Part shown: positions 28,265 through 38,603 of the stretch, piece after piece | How the letters are laid out: every line of letters begins with the position of its first letter | Numbering within the stretch: the first letter of the stretch is position 1 | Source of the DNA: Trinickia sp. Y13 | Lineage (GTDB): Bacteria > Pseudomonadota > Gammaproteobacteria > Burkholderiales > Burkholderiaceae | Direction: 5' to 3' | NCBI RefSeq assembly: GCF_029522115.1 | Contig: NZ_JAKWFK010000002.1 | Location: forward strand, 558,001-622,000 | DNA length: 64,000 bases | The notes under the pieces: model-generated | The model's database searches: none | Told to the model about the DNA's origin: nothing | Seen by the model: the letters and a program-made list of their open reading frames with translations, nothing else | Program-made: the position numbers and the translations under genes

Positions 28265-30664
28265 TTATGCTGCCCTTGTCTGCGCTATTGCTTTTGTTGC
28301 ACCCGGCACTGCGCCGCCGTGAGAGGCCGCTCCCCCGGAGGGCGCCGCATCGTCTGCCAATTGCAGGAACAAAATCGAAATCTGCGCACCTTCGATTGCT
28401 TCGCCTGCTTTCACTCGATTCCGAATATCGATTCGCGCGCCGTGTTCATCGACGATCTTCTTGACCATAGCGAGCCCAAGCCCCGTTCCTCTGGCTTTCG
28501 TCGTCACGTAAGGTTCGAACGCTCGCGTGAGGATGCGGGCGGGAAAGCCCGGGCCGTTATCGGATACGGTCAGGCGAACCGCGACGCGCACTTTGCCCTG
28601 CGCATCGGGGTCGCCATATTCTACTGTCTTGGTTTCGATGACGACACGTGGACTTGCGACATCGGCCACCGCATCCTGCGCGTTTTGCAGCAGGTTGTGT
28701 ATGACTTGCCGCAATTGTGTCGCATCGCCACGGATCACGGGCAATGCCGATAGCTCGGCGGTGATCGCACTCTTGCGCTCTTCGACACCGTACAAGGTCA
28801 ACACCTCCGCCACGAGATCGTTCAATTGCAGATTCGCGAGCACGGCGGGCGGGGTGCGTGCGTAATCGCGGAAGTTGTCGACCATTTGCTTCATCGCCGA
28901 CACCTGGTTGACGATCGTCGTCGCACCGCGCTTGAGGACGTCGGCATCGTGCGGCGAGAGCTTGTCCGCCAGCTTCATCTGCAGCCGCTCGGCCGACAGT
29001 TGTATCGGCGTGAGCGGATTCTTGATCTCATGAGCCAAGCGCCGCGCCACCTCGCCCCAAGCCGCCGAGCGCTGCGCCGAAATGACGTCCGAAATATCGT
29101 CGAACACGATGACGTAGCCCGCCGTCCCCGCTTCGTCCCCATGCTCGCCCGGGGTGGCCGCCAACAAGCGCGAGCCGCGCACGAGCAAGGTCAGCGGCTC
29201 CGTTTCGCCGGGTACCGACACCGCCACCTGCTGCTGCCAATGGCCGCCATCTTCGACGACGCCCTCGCTGGCCGCCTCGCGATCGGCGAATGCCTTGCGC
29301 ACCATCGCGGCGAACTCGGCCAGCACGCCGATGGTGTCCAGCGATGCGCCCAGCATCGATTGGAATGGCTGCCGGAAAATCCGCTCGGCGCCGCGATTGG
29401 CCGTCGTCAAGCGGAATTGGCGGTCGAGCACGAACACGCCGGCCGTCAGGTTCGCGAGGATGCTCTCGAGATACGCCTTCGAATGTTCCAGTGCGATGCG
29501 GTTGCGCTCGACCGCCGCGCGCGCCTCCGACAACTGGCGCGTCATCGCGTTGAACGACTGCGTCAAAAAGCCGAGCTCGTCACGCGACTTGATTTCTCGC
29601 TTGGGGGTGTAGTCGCCCTCGGCCACCTCCTTCGTGCCCTTGGCGAGCAAGAACAGCGGCCGCGCCAATTGGTTGCCGAGCGCGAGCGCGAGCATCATCG
29701 CGATGAACGTGGCCAAAAAGAGCGCGAGCGTCAGCGTGCCGATATACATCTTGCGCAAACCGGTGCGGCCGAGCGCCTTCTCTTGATACTCGCGATAGGC
29801 GCGCTGGACGGCATCGGCATTGCGCGCGAGCGATGGCGAAACCGGCTGCGTCAGCTGCAGGAAACGTTCCGCGGGCTGCAACAGCGACGTATTCGAATCG
29901 GGCACGCGCACGACCACCCGCAGGCGCAGCGTGCCTTTGGCGCCCTTTGCGTGCGGATCGCCGTCCACTTCGCCCTCGATGCCCGCATACCCGCGGCCGC
30001 GCGCTTGCTCGAGCATGGCCTGCGTCGGCAAATCGTCGGGCAGCAGCGAAGCGATGTTGCTCGAGGCTTGCGCCACCACGTGCACATCGGGCGACGCGCC
30101 CGAGACGCTGCGCGCCGATTCGACCAGCGTGGCCTCTTGGATGCCGAACTGATCGCGCATGCGCAACAACGTCAGCGTGGTGTTCGTCGGCGCCGTGCCG
30201 CCCAGCTGATCGGCCATGACGTGCGCCTTCGTCTGCAGATCGGACAACGAGGCATCGAGCATGCCGCGGCCCAGATTCAAGCCCGAGGTCAGCGCGGTTT
30301 CGACGTTGACGTCGAACCACGACTCGATGCTGCGCGACACGAATTGGTACGACACCACATAGATGATGCCGCCGGGCAGCACACCCACCAACGCGAAAAA
30401 AATCGCTAGCTTGGCGAGCAGGCGCGTGCCGAACTTGCCCTTGCGCAGGCGCGCGAGAATCATCGCGACGAGCGCGAGCACGATCAGCAGAAAGACGAGC
30501 GCCACGGCGATGTTCGCCGCATAGAGCCACGAGTAGTAGCGATCGAAGAACTCGGTATTGGCGCTGGCCGCCGCGAGCAGCACGAGCAGCAGCAGCGCCG
30601 TGACGGCGACCGTCGAGACGATCACGCGCACCACGATGCTGCTGAGATCCGCTTTTCGACGCAT
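28265..30664 (-). CDS. ntrY: NtrY-like membrane sensor histidine kinase
   Basis: Large sensor kinase (799 residues). It has several N-terminal membrane segments, a long periplasmic region, a further segment (IGTLTLALFLATFIAMMLAL) and a HAMP region. A PAS domain follows (YLESILANLTAGVFVLD), then the H-box RRLAHEIKNPLTPIQLS. The N-box is HNLLQNAQDAV, with DNGPGFP and GTGLGLAMVKKI completing the ATPase. NtrY-type kinases respond to nitrogen or redox state; the signal here is unknown. It starts 1 nt after the DUF4390 gene and abuts its regulator. Confidence 0.88.
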   Translation of the reverse strand: MRRKADLSSIVVRVIVSTVAVTALLLLVLLAAASANTEFFDRYYSWLYAANIAVALVFLLIVLALVAMILARLRKGKFGTRLLAKLAIFFALVGVLPGGIIYVVSYQFVSRSIESWFDVNVETALTSGLNLGRGMLDASLSDLQTKAHVMADQLGGTAPTNTTLTLLRMRDQFGIQEATLVESARSVSGASPDVHVVAQASSNIASLLPDDLPTQAMLEQARGRGYAGIEGEVDGDPHAKGAKGTLRLRVVVRVPDSNTSLLQPAERFLQLTQPVSPSLARNADAVQRAYREYQEKALGRTGLRKMYIGTLTLALFLATFIAMMLALALGNQLARPLFLLAKGTKEVAEGDYTPKREIKSRDELGFLTQSFNAMTRQLSEARAAVERNRIALEHSKAYLESILANLTAGVFVLDRQFRLTTANRGAERIFRQPFQSMLGASLDTIGVLAEFAAMVRKAFADREAASEGVVEDGGHWQQQVAVSVPGETEPLTLLVRGSRLLAATPGEHGDEAGTAGYVIVFDDISDVISAQRSAAWGEVARRLAHEIKNPLTPIQLSAERLQMKLADKLSPHDADVLKRGATTIVNQVSAMKQMVDNFRDYARTPPAVLANLQLNDLVAEVLTLYGVEERKSAITAELSALPVIRGDATQLRQVIHNLLQNAQDAVADVASPRVVIETKTVEYGDPDAQGKVRVAVRLTVSDNGPGFPARILTRAFEPYVTTKARGTGLGLAMVKKIVDEHGARIDIRNRVKAGEAIEGAQISILFLQLADDAAPSGGAASHGGAVPGATKAIAQTRAA

Positions 30665-30665
30665 G

Positions 30666-31259
30666 CTATTTAGCACGTTCGGCCACCGTGAAGGTAAAGC
30701 GCTTCCAATCGGAAACGAGCGTCCAGTCGCGGTTGTTGACCGCATCGACCTGGAACGGCTTGGGCATCAACGCCGTGTCGAGTTGCATGCGCACCGACGC
30801 CGAATACGTTTCGCCAGGCTGGACCTGATTGCGATCGATCACGTGCCACGAGGTGACGTGCTTGATGACGGCCAAGGCGTCGGCCAGAGACGAGAAGCCC
30901 TGTTGCAGGCCGCCGCTCGATACGCGATATTCGCGCGTCAGCGGCTGAAACGACAGCCGCAGTGTTTGCGTGACCGAGACGGGCTGCTCGTCGAACCAAT
31001 ACCAGCGCGGACGCGTGAGATCGAACTCGGTCGTGAAATAAAGCGGCACGCCTTTGTTGACGGCATCTTCGAGACTGCTGTTCAGCTCGAAGTCGAAACG
31101 CGCGTCGAGGCTCCAGCCGTTGCCGTCAGCCTGCAACGACGCGCGCTGCACGGCGACCGTATCGGCACGCGCAGAGCCCGCCGCAACGAGGCAAACGGTC
31201 AGCCCGATCCAGAGCAAGGCCATGAGCCGAAGCGGAAAAAAGCGAGTGCTGATCGTCAC
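30666..31259 (-). CDS. DUF4390 secreted protein
   Basis: Protein of 197 residues with a signal peptide (LMALLWIGLTVCLVAAGSARA). The mature part contains RASLQADGNGWSLDARFDFEL, TEFDLTRPRWYWFDEQ and SFQPLTREYRVSSGGLQQG, matching the DUF4390 family. This family is found next to rsmB and ntrY in beta-proteobacteria. The start is GTG at 31259, overlapping the rsmB stop by 4 nt. Function unknown; context suggests an extracytoplasmic partner of the NtrY sensor. Confidence 0.85.
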   Translation of the reverse strand: MTISTRFFPLRLMALLWIGLTVCLVAAGSARADTVAVQRASLQADGNGWSLDARFDFELNSSLEDAVNKGVPLYFTTEFDLTRPRWYWFDEQPVSVTQTLRLSFQPLTREYRVSSGGLQQGFSSLADALAVIKHVTSWHVIDRNQVQPGETYSASVRMQLDTALMPKPFQVDAVNNRDWTLVSDWKRFTFTVAERAK

Positions 31260-32710
31260 CGTTTCTGAAAGCGCGCGTAGAAAAAACCGTCGTGGTCGAT
31301 GTCGGCCCCGGTGCGCTCGAACTCAGCGGCGCGCTCTCCGGTGGATAAGGGAGCCGAGAACTCGGCTGCAGCGCCCCGGCAGGTCGGCAGCAGTTGCCCG
31401 GGCGCGTCCAATCGTACCGCATCTTCATGCGCGCGTTCAAACCAGTGCGCCTGTTCCTCGCCTTCCTCGGGAAAGATCGAGCACGTCACGTAAAGCAACT
31501 CGCCGCCTGGTGCGAGCAGCGGCCAGAGCGCGTCGAGGATGCGCCGCTGCTGCGCGACGAGCGCCGGAACATCGGCCACGCGCCGCAGCCAACGCACGTC
31601 GGGATGGCGGCGAACGATGCCCGACGCCGAGCACGGCACGTCGGCCAAAATGCGGTCGAACGCTCGCCCATCGTGCCACTGCGACGGGGCGCTCGCGTCC
31701 CCGACGAGCACCTGCACCGTCGCCTTCGATTCCGGCTGCGGTAAAGCGAGCCGCGACAGATTCTCGTCGATGCGCGTGGCGCGCGCCGCATCCGCTTCGA
31801 GCGCCACGAGTTCGACGTCGGCCAGCTCCAGCACGTGGCCCGTCTTGCCGCCGGGCGCCGCGCACGCATCGAGCACACGCATGCCGTCGCGCACGCCGAG
31901 CCATTGAGCGGCCAGCTGTGCGCCCGCATCTTGCACCGAGACGATTCCCTGCGCGAAGCCAGGGATGCGATCGACGGGAACCGGCGCGACAAGCCTGACG
32001 GCGCTAGGCCCGATTGCCGCGGCCGCGATCCCGTGCTCATCGAGCGTGCGTAGATATTCGGGCACCGTCGCGCGCCGCGCGTTGACGCGCAGCGTCAGCG
32101 GCCCCGGCGCATTGCCGGCGGCCAGCACGCGCTGCCAAGCATCGGGCCACGCACGCCGCACCGATTCGATCCACCACTGCGGATAATTCCACGCAGCCAC
32201 GGGGTCCAGCGCGGCTTTCGCGAGCCAGCTTTCCCGCTCTCGCAGAAAGCCTCGCAGCACCGCATTGACGAGACCCTTGGCAAATGCGCACTCGCGCCGC
32301 GAGGCGATGGCGGTGACCGCTTGATCGACGACCGTATAGGCCGTGTATGCCGCGGCTGGGCCATCGTCGGCGAGCAGCGAGAAAGCGCACGCGAGCACGT
32401 TGCCGATATGCGCGGGCGGCGCTTTGCGCACGAGTTGACCGACGAGCCAGTCGGCCGTCCCCAGGCGCCGTAGCGTCCGGTAAGCGATGTCTTGAATCGC
32501 GCCGCGCGCGAGCGTCGCACTCGCCGCCGGCATCGCGGCCTGCACGGCGGCCAGCGCAGCCGGCAACGCCGTGCCGCCGCGGACGGCGCCCACGGCAAGC
32601 GCGGCGCCATCGAGTGCGAAGCCGAGCGAATCGGGCGCAAGATGAAGCGTCGAGAAGCGCGCGGCGCCGGATTGGGGCGCGGAACGCCGGGAAGAGGCGG
32701 ATCGAGTCAT
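31256..32710 (-). CDS. rsmB: 16S rRNA (cytosine-967-C5)-methyltransferase RsmB
   Basis: Methylates C967 of 16S rRNA. An N-terminal NusB-like helical domain precedes the methyltransferase. That domain has DACAAPGGKTGHVLELA (SAM binding), ADVPCSASGIVRRHPD (PCS motif) and YVTCSIFPEEGE (catalytic TCS motif). At 484 residues it is slightly longer than E. coli RsmB (429), owing to an Ala-rich N terminus. htpX lies upstream on the same strand, 265 nt away; that gap shows no gene. Confidence 0.93.
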   Translation of the reverse strand: MTRSASSRRSAPQSGAARFSTLHLAPDSLGFALDGAALAVGAVRGGTALPAALAAVQAAMPAASATLARGAIQDIAYRTLRRLGTADWLVGQLVRKAPPAHIGNVLACAFSLLADDGPAAAYTAYTVVDQAVTAIASRRECAFAKGLVNAVLRGFLRERESWLAKAALDPVAAWNYPQWWIESVRRAWPDAWQRVLAAGNAPGPLTLRVNARRATVPEYLRTLDEHGIAAAAIGPSAVRLVAPVPVDRIPGFAQGIVSVQDAGAQLAAQWLGVRDGMRVLDACAAPGGKTGHVLELADVELVALEADAARATRIDENLSRLALPQPESKATVQVLVGDASAPSQWHDGRAFDRILADVPCSASGIVRRHPDVRWLRRVADVPALVAQQRRILDALWPLLAPGGELLYVTCSIFPEEGEEQAHWFERAHEDAVRLDAPGQLLPTCRGAAAEFSAPLSTGERAAEFERTGADIDHDGFFYARFQKR

Positions 32711-32975
32711 TGGGAAGGCGGATCTTCGCGCGACGCGAGATGAACGGCCGCGTGACGTCGAGCGGCGTCACGACTAGCGCTTAGACGCGGAAATAAACGA
32801 GGCATTGTACCGCGTGGCCGGGGCGGCCCGATGGCGCCCCGTATCGTGAAGCCGCTAACGGCAGCCGCCTGAAAACGGCCTGCGCACAAAACGAAACGAG
32901 CCGAAACGCGCGGCAATCGGATCGCCGCTCCTCCCGGCCCGCTTCGCAAGCGTGCTGCTCGGGGAGCCTAGACGC

Positions 32976-33833
32976 TCACTCGTAGCGGCCCGTGCGCGCC
33001 ATTTCCATCAGGCGCGCGATACGCTCCTCGGCGGCCGGGTGCGTAGAGAACAGATTCGCTATGCCGCCGCCCGAGAGCGGGTTCAAGATCATCATCTGCG
33101 CCGTCGTAGGATGCGCTTCGGCCGCGGCGAACGGAATGCCCGAGGCAAAACGGTGGATTTTGTCCAGCGCCGAGGCAAGCGCCTGAGGATCGCCCGACAG
33201 TTGGGCGCCGCCGCGATCGGCCTCGAATTCGCGCGCCCGCGAGATGGCCATCTGGATCATCGCTGCCGCAATCGGCGCGAGCAGCGCGACCGCGATCCCA
33301 GCGATCGGATTGGTTGGACGCCCTTCATCGTCCCGCCCGCCGAAGAACATCGCGAAGTTGGCGAGCGCCGAGATCGCGCCGGCCATCGTTGCCGAAATCG
33401 TCGAAATCAGGATGTCGCGGTGCTTCACGTGCGACAGCTCGTGGGCCATCACGCCGCGCATCTCGCGCTCGGACAGGACACGCAAAATGCCGGTGGTTGC
33501 AGCCACCGCCGCATGCTCGGGATTGCGCCCCGTGGCAAATGCGTTGGGCGCATCTTCGTTGATCAAGTAGACACGCGGCATCGGCAATTGCGCCCGCGTG
33601 GCGAGCTCGCGCACCATGCGGTAGAACTGCGGAGCGCTCGTTTCGTCCACTTCCTGCGCGTTGTACATGCGCAGGACCATCTTGTCCGAGAACCAGTACG
33701 AAAAGAAGTTCATCGCAAGCGCGATCACGAGCGCGAACATCATGCCGCGCGAGCCGCCGATCATGCCGCCGATCACGACGAACAGGGCCGTGATCGCGGC
33801 CATCAGCATCGCGGTTTTGACCCAATTGAACAT
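32976..33833 (-). CDS. htpX: Membrane zinc metalloprotease HtpX
   Basis: Inner-membrane heat-shock protease for quality control of membrane proteins. Two N-terminal membrane segments, the zinc site [12 protein letters not shown] (HEXXH), two more hydrophobic segments, and the third ligand Glu in [10 protein letters not shown]. The end, [15 protein letters not shown], is diagnostic. Length is 285 residues, as usual. Confidence 0.96.
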   Translation of the reverse strand: MFNWVKTAMLMAAITALFVVIGGMIGGSRGMMFALVIALAMNFFSYWFSDKMVLRMYNAQEVDETSAPQFYRMVRELATRAQLPMPRVYLINEDAPNAFATGRNPEHAAVAATTGILRVLSEREMRGVMAHELSHVKHRDILISTISATMAGAISALANFAMFFGGRDDEGRPTNPIAGIAVALLAPIAAAMIQMAISRAREFEADRGGAQLSGDPQALASALDKIHRFASGIPFAAAEAHPTTAQMMILNPLSGGGIANLFSTHPAAEERIARLMEMARTGRYE

Positions 33834-33962
33834 GTGTGCTCCTATTTTCCGAATGCGCCCCGAACGGCCGGCTCAACCCGAGCCGCCGCCAAAGCACGGT
33901 CCAATTGTAAGCGATTTGTCAGAAACGAGTTGGGGCGCGCTGCAGCCGGGCGCGGCGCGCCG

Positions 33963-34613
33963 TTAGCGCGTGGCCGTCGCCAGTTTGAGCCCCAAACCGA
34001 CGAAGGCGCTGCCGACAACGCGGTCGAGCCACTTCTTCACGCCGGGCTTGCCGCCCAAGCGGCGCGTCACGCCGCTCGCCACCCACACGAGGAACAAGCA
34101 CCATACGACGCTCATCGCGATGAAAACCCCGCCCAGCGTGAGAAAAGCCAGCGCCTTGTGTTCGGTTTCGCTCGACACGAACTGCGGAAAGAACGAGACG
34201 AAGAAAAGCACGACCTTCGGATTGAGCACGTTGGTCCAAAAGCCTTGCAGGAAAAGCTGCCGAAGGGACTTGGCCGCCAACGCGGCGTCCTGCGCGGCGT
34301 CGCTTCGCGCCTGCTGCGATTTGCCTGTGGACGAGAAAGCGAGCCGCACGCCGAGGTAGATCAAATAGAGGGCGCCGGCGAACTTGATAACGGTGAAAGC
34401 CGTGGCGGAGGCGGCCAGCACCGCCGTCAAGCCGAACGCGCAGGCGATCGTATGGACGCAGCAGCCCGTGCAGATTCCAAGCGCCGACATCAGCCCGGCG
34501 CCGCGCCCCTGCGCGACGCTGCGGCCCACGATGTACGCCGTGTCGGGGCCTGGCGTCACGTTCAGCAAGAAGACCGCGGCGACGAAGAATGGAAAATGGA
34601 CAATGCCGAACAT
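33963..34613 (-). CDS. LysE/RhtB-family amino acid exporter
   Basis: Inner-membrane exporter with about six hydrophobic segments (216 residues). NVTPGPDTAYIVGRSVAQGR near the N terminus and FLQGFWTNVLNPKVVLFFVS are signatures of the LysE/RhtB family, which exports homoserine, threonine, lysine or similar. The ATG at 34613 follows a GGAG site. The frame stays open far upstream without similarity. Substrate unknown. Confidence 0.9.
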   Translation of the reverse strand: MFGIVHFPFFVAAVFLLNVTPGPDTAYIVGRSVAQGRGAGLMSALGICTGCCVHTIACAFGLTAVLAASATAFTVIKFAGALYLIYLGVRLAFSSTGKSQQARSDAAQDAALAAKSLRQLFLQGFWTNVLNPKVVLFFVSFFPQFVSSETEHKALAFLTLGGVFIAMSVVWCLFLVWVASGVTRRLGGKPGVKKWLDRVVGSAFVGLGLKLATATR

Positions 34614-34717
34614 GCTGGTGGGCTCCTTTGCCAAGTGCGTCGACCCTCCATGTTCGCATGGAGCGCCGGCGATGTGCATTCGTCTGTTCGGCCAAGCCGC
34701 GCGCCACCGGTCCGACG

Positions 34718-35713
34718 TCAGACCGCCTCGGGCAGACGCAGCCGTTGGCCCGGCGCCAAGGGGGCGCCAGCCAGGAATTCCCGGACGGGCAAGCGTTTGC
34801 CGCCCGGCTTTTGCAGTTGCGTCAAGCGCAGCGCCCCTTCGCCACAGGCAACGACGACGCCTTCCGGCGAGACGTGGACGATCGTCCCCGGCTCGGCCCG
34901 GGCGGCCTCGTTCGCCGCCTCGACGGGTTCGGCCGACCAAACCTTCAATGCCGTACCGTCCTCCAGGGTGGCAACGCCGCCCGGGAACGGATCGAAAGCG
35001 CGCACCTGCCGCGCGAGCGCAACGGCGCTGCGGCGCCAGTCCAGGGCCGCTTCGTGCTTGGCGATCTTCTCCGCGTAGGTCGCCCCCTCGGCCGGCTGCG
35101 GCGTCGCGGGCAAACTGCCCGTGCGCTCGAGGACGGTGAGCGCCTCGACGATGAGCCGCGCCCCCTGCGACGCGAGTTTGTCGTGCAGCGTGGCCGTCGT
35201 GTCGTGCGCGTCGATGGGCGTGCGCGCGACCTCGATCATCGCGCCGGTATCGAGTCCCGCGTCCATCTGCATCAACGTGATGCCCGTCTGCGCATCACCC
35301 GCTTCGAGCGCTCGATGAATCGGCGCGGCGCCGCGCCAGCGCGGCAAGAGCGACGCATGGATGTTGATGCACCCGTGCGGCGCGATGTCGAGCACTTCCG
35401 GCGGCAGCAACAAGCCATAGGCCGCCACGACCATCACGTCATGGGGTGTGGCGCGCAATTGATCGATCGCTTGCGCGGCTTCAGCGGGAAATTTACCCGT
35501 GCGGCGCAGCGACGGCGGCTGAGCGACGCAAAGCCCATGTTCGAGCGCGTACCGTTTGACGGCGCTTGCCTGCAGCTTCATGCCGCGACCCGCTGGCCGG
35601 TCGGGCTGGGTCAACACGAGCGGCACGGGAAAGCCGGCTTGATGGATGGCGGCGAGCGCTGCCGCGGCGAATTCGGGCGTGCCGGCGAAGACGACGCGCA
35701 GTGTGTGGGTCAT
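34718..35713 (-). CDS. fmt: Methionyl-tRNA formyltransferase
   Basis: Formylates initiator Met-tRNA with 10-formyltetrahydrofolate. The N-terminal domain has [11 protein letters not shown], the catalytic block [20 protein letters not shown], and the Asp in [15 protein letters not shown]. The C-terminal tRNA-binding domain includes [10 protein letters not shown]. Length is 331 residues. It lies 43 nt after def, forming the standard def-fmt pair. Confidence 0.97.
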   Translation of the reverse strand: MTHTLRVVFAGTPEFAAAALAAIHQAGFPVPLVLTQPDRPAGRGMKLQASAVKRYALEHGLCVAQPPSLRRTGKFPAEAAQAIDQLRATPHDVMVVAAYGLLLPPEVLDIAPHGCINIHASLLPRWRGAAPIHRALEAGDAQTGITLMQMDAGLDTGAMIEVARTPIDAHDTTATLHDKLASQGARLIVEALTVLERTGSLPATPQPAEGATYAEKIAKHEAALDWRRSAVALARQVRAFDPFPGGVATLEDGTALKVWSAEPVEAANEAARAEPGTIVHVSPEGVVVACGEGALRLTQLQKPGGKRLPVREFLAGAPLAPGQRLRLPEAV

Positions 35714-35756
35714 GGAATGAGCGAGAACGGCGGAAAACGGCCAGTCGGAGAACGCA

Positions 35757-36260
35757 TCACATCGCGTGCGCGAGTTTCTTCATCTTCGTCTTGATGCGAG
35801 TCTGCTTGAGCGGCGACAAGTACTCGACGAAGACGCGACCCATCAAATGATCCATTTCGTGCTGGATGCAGACGGCCAACAGCCCTTCGCAGTCGAGTTC
35901 GAATTGTTCGCCCTTCTCGTTCAGGGCCCGCACGCGCACTCGCTCGGCGCGCTCGACGCTGTCGTAGATGCCCGGCACCGACAAGCAGCCTTCCTCGTTG
36001 ATCTTGCGCTCGTCGCTCGACCAGATGATTTCCGGATTGATGAAGGCGCGAAGTTGATCGTGCGTCTCCGAGACGTCGATGACGATCACACGCTCGTGCA
36101 CGTCGACCTGCGTCGCGGCCAAGCCCACGCCGGGCGCGGCGTACATCGTTTCGGCCATATCGGCGACGAGCTTGCGGATACGCTCGTCGACTTTGTCGAC
36201 CGGTTTGGCGATCTTATGGAGCCGCTTATCGGGATAGTTGAGGATGCTCAGTAAAGCCAT
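35757..36260 (-). CDS. def: Peptide deformylase
   Basis: Metalloenzyme removing the N-formyl group from nascent proteins. Motif I is GVGLAATQ, motif [11 protein letters not shown] (metal Cys) and motif [12 protein letters not shown] (metal His pair). The ATG at 36260 gives 167 residues and starts [15 protein letters not shown], as in other def genes. It is divergent from dprA. Confidence 0.97.
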   Translation of the reverse strand: MALLSILNYPDKRLHKIAKPVDKVDERIRKLVADMAETMYAAPGVGLAATQVDVHERVIVIDVSETHDQLRAFINPEIIWSSDERKINEEGCLSVPGIYDSVERAERVRVRALNEKGEQFELDCEGLLAVCIQHEMDHLMGRVFVEYLSPLKQTRIKTKMKKLAHAM

Positions 36261-36501
36261 GTTGTCAAAAGTGGTGGCGACGCAGCCGCGACGCGCGTTG
36301 AAGATCGACGATTCGGTAGGCCGTCCGGCCGGCTGGCGCCGCCCTCGGCAGACCCCGAAGATAACGCCGAACACGCACGCTTTGGGCGCCGCTCGCAGCA
36401 GCGGCAGCCACGCGTGCCGGCAACGTCGGAGTATTTCGGATGGTGAAAATCTTATCACGACGCACGGGAGCGCGCAGGCGCTCATGCGAAGTGGAGGCGC
36501 T

Positions 36502-37911
36502 ATGCAGGCGCGAGCGCTAACACCGGCGCAGTTGAGCGCCTGGCTCGCGTTGTGCTCGGTGCGCGGCTTGCCGTCCGCGCTACTGCGCGAGCTGCTGTGC
36601 GCACACGGCGACGCGCAAGCGCTGATCGCGCAGCCGTTTCACACCCTGGCAGAAACGGCCGGCGAGCGCGCCGCCCGCGCCGTGGCGGCCGCTGCACGCT
36701 TTGACATCGCCGAGCAACTCGAGCGTACGCGCGCCTGGTGCGCCGCGCCCGGTCACACGCTGCTCACGCTGGACGACCCCGCGTACCCGCCTGCGCTGCT
36801 GACTATGCACGATCCGCCGCCCCTTCTTTATGTGAGGGGAGCGCTGCACTGGCTGCACGCGCCGAGTCTGGCGATCGTCGGCAGCCGCAATGCGACGTCA
36901 CAGGGCGTAGACGACGCCGGACGCTTCGCGCGCGAGCTCGCGGCATCGGGGCTGGCAATCGTCTCCGGGCTTGCGCTGGGCATCGACGCCGCCGCGCACA
37001 GCGGCGCATTGGCGGCCGGCGGCTTCACCGTCGCCGTGGTCGGCACGGGGGCCGATCTCGTCTATCCCGCTCAGCACGCGGCGCTAGCGCGCGCGATCAT
37101 CGCGCGCGGCGCCATCGTCTCGGAATGGCCGCTCGGCACACCGGCCAAGCCGGCGCACTTTCCGCAGCGCAACCGGCTAATCGCCGGCATGAGCCAAGGC
37201 GTGCTCGTGGTGGAGGCAGCCCAGCGCTCGGGCTCGCTCATCACCGCCCGGCTGGCCAACGAAATGGGGCGGGAGGTGTTTGCCATCCCCGGGTCGATCC
37301 ACGCGCCGCTCGCGCGCGGTTGCCATCAGCTCATCAAGGAAGGCGCGAAGCTGACCGAGTCCACCCAAGACGTGCTCGACGAACTGCGCCCGGTGATGAG
37401 CCGGTCGTCGATCGCGCCGCCGGCGCGGCGGCCTCGATCAGCGGCGGCCGGGCCTACCGCCTCCAGTTCAGTTGGGAGCGGCGGGCCGAAAGGGGACAGG
37501 CCTGACGACGGCCCGGAACTGCGTGTCGGCAGCACGCAGCGGGGCACCCGACGGCGGGCGCCTGCTCGCCCGCGGCCCGTCCCCACGGCGCTACCGCTGT
37601 TCGACGGGCTACCGCCTGCGCCACGCTATCAAGTCGATGAAATCGATCACTTCGATCAATCTTCTGGAATTCATCGAACTCATCGAACGAACCCACCGAC
37701 CCCATCCGCGCCGCCGCCCGAAGCCGAGCTCTCGCCCGCCGCCGCAAGCGTGCTGGATGCCCTCGGGCACGCGCCCGCAGCGCTTGAAATTTTGGCGGTT
37801 CGCACCGAAATGAGCAGCGCAGTCCTGCAGGGCGCCCTCCTGGAGCTAGAGCTACGCGGGCATTTAACTGTCTTGCCCGGCGGCCGTTACGTTCGGCACG
37901 TCCGCCGTTGA
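36502..37911 (+). CDS. dprA: DNA processing protein DprA
   Basis: Loads RecA on single-stranded DNA during natural transformation. Rossmann-like core with [42 protein letters not shown] and [19 protein letters not shown]. The start at 36502 has GGAGG 6 nt upstream. At 469 residues it is longer than most: a linker of about 110 residues rich in Arg, Pro and Ser follows the core. A C-terminal winged-helix segment ([20 protein letters not shown]) ends the protein. Confidence 0.94.
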   Translation: MQARALTPAQLSAWLALCSVRGLPSALLRELLCAHGDAQALIAQPFHTLAETAGERAARAVAAAARFDIAEQLERTRAWCAAPGHTLLTLDDPAYPPALLTMHDPPPLLYVRGALHWLHAPSLAIVGSRNATSQGVDDAGRFARELAASGLAIVSGLALGIDAAAHSGALAAGGFTVAVVGTGADLVYPAQHAALARAIIARGAIVSEWPLGTPAKPAHFPQRNRLIAGMSQGVLVVEAAQRSGSLITARLANEMGREVFAIPGSIHAPLARGCHQLIKEGAKLTESTQDVLDELRPVMSRSSIAPPARRPRSAAAGPTASSSVGSGGPKGDRPDDGPELRVGSTQRGTRRRAPARPRPVPTALPLFDGLPPAPRYQVDEIDHFDQSSGIHRTHRTNPPTPSAPPPEAELSPAAASVLDALGHAPAALEILAVRTEMSSAVLQGALLELELRGHLTVLPGGRYVRHVRR

Positions 37912-37984
37912 CCCGGAACGATGGCCGAATCCGCCGTGCTAAAGTCCCCGAATCGCTACCGGGATAGAAAGAAAGGAATGCATC

Positions 37985-38362
37985 ATGCCCGCGCTGAACC
38001 TCGATACCGACGCTGACCGGGTCGCCGAGCGCATCAACGAGCCGAACACGCTGCTTGTCGCCTGCCTTTGCGCGCAATGGTGCGGCACCTGCCGCGAATA
38101 TCGCGCGACGTTCGACGCGCTGGCCGATGCGCATCCCGAGATGTGCTTCGTTTGGATCGATATCGAAACGCACGCGGATCGCTTCGACGATCTGGACGTG
38201 GAGAATTTTCCGACGCTATTGATCGAGGACGACGTCACGACGCGCTTCTTCGGCACCGTCTTGCCGCACGGCGCAATCGCCGACCGATTGCTGTCCGACC
38301 TGACCGCGCTGCCCGAGGCAGTGGGCGCGCCGAAGGTTCGCCCGGCCCTTGCAACGGCCTGA
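37985..38362 (+). CDS. Thioredoxin-like protein
   Basis: Thioredoxin-fold protein of 125 residues with the redox motif QWCGTCREY and the cis-Pro in NFPTLLIED. There is no signal peptide, so it is cytoplasmic. Compared with classical thioredoxin the WCGPC motif has Thr in place of Pro. It lies between dprA and topB on the same strand; its partner is unknown. Confidence 0.88.
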   Translation: MPALNLDTDADRVAERINEPNTLLVACLCAQWCGTCREYRATFDALADAHPEMCFVWIDIETHADRFDDLDVENFPTLLIEDDVTTRFFGTVLPHGAIADRLLSDLTALPEAVGAPKVRPALATA

Positions 38363-38603
38363 TCCGTCCCCGGCCCTCGACGCGGCGGGGCCGAGACGCC
38401 GCGGCACGATCCATGCAGCGGGGAGCACGCCGGCGCGCCGCCCTCGATGGCCCTGCCGCACGGGTGCTCGGGGCGCCCACACAGCCGCCAGCCCGACGCT
38501 TTTTCGGGGGAACCGGACGCCGCTTTCGCGCCGTGTGCTATAAAGCGGTCGTTGAAGGGAACCCAATCCGGGATCGGACCCCGGTCACTAAACTAATCCT
38601 GTC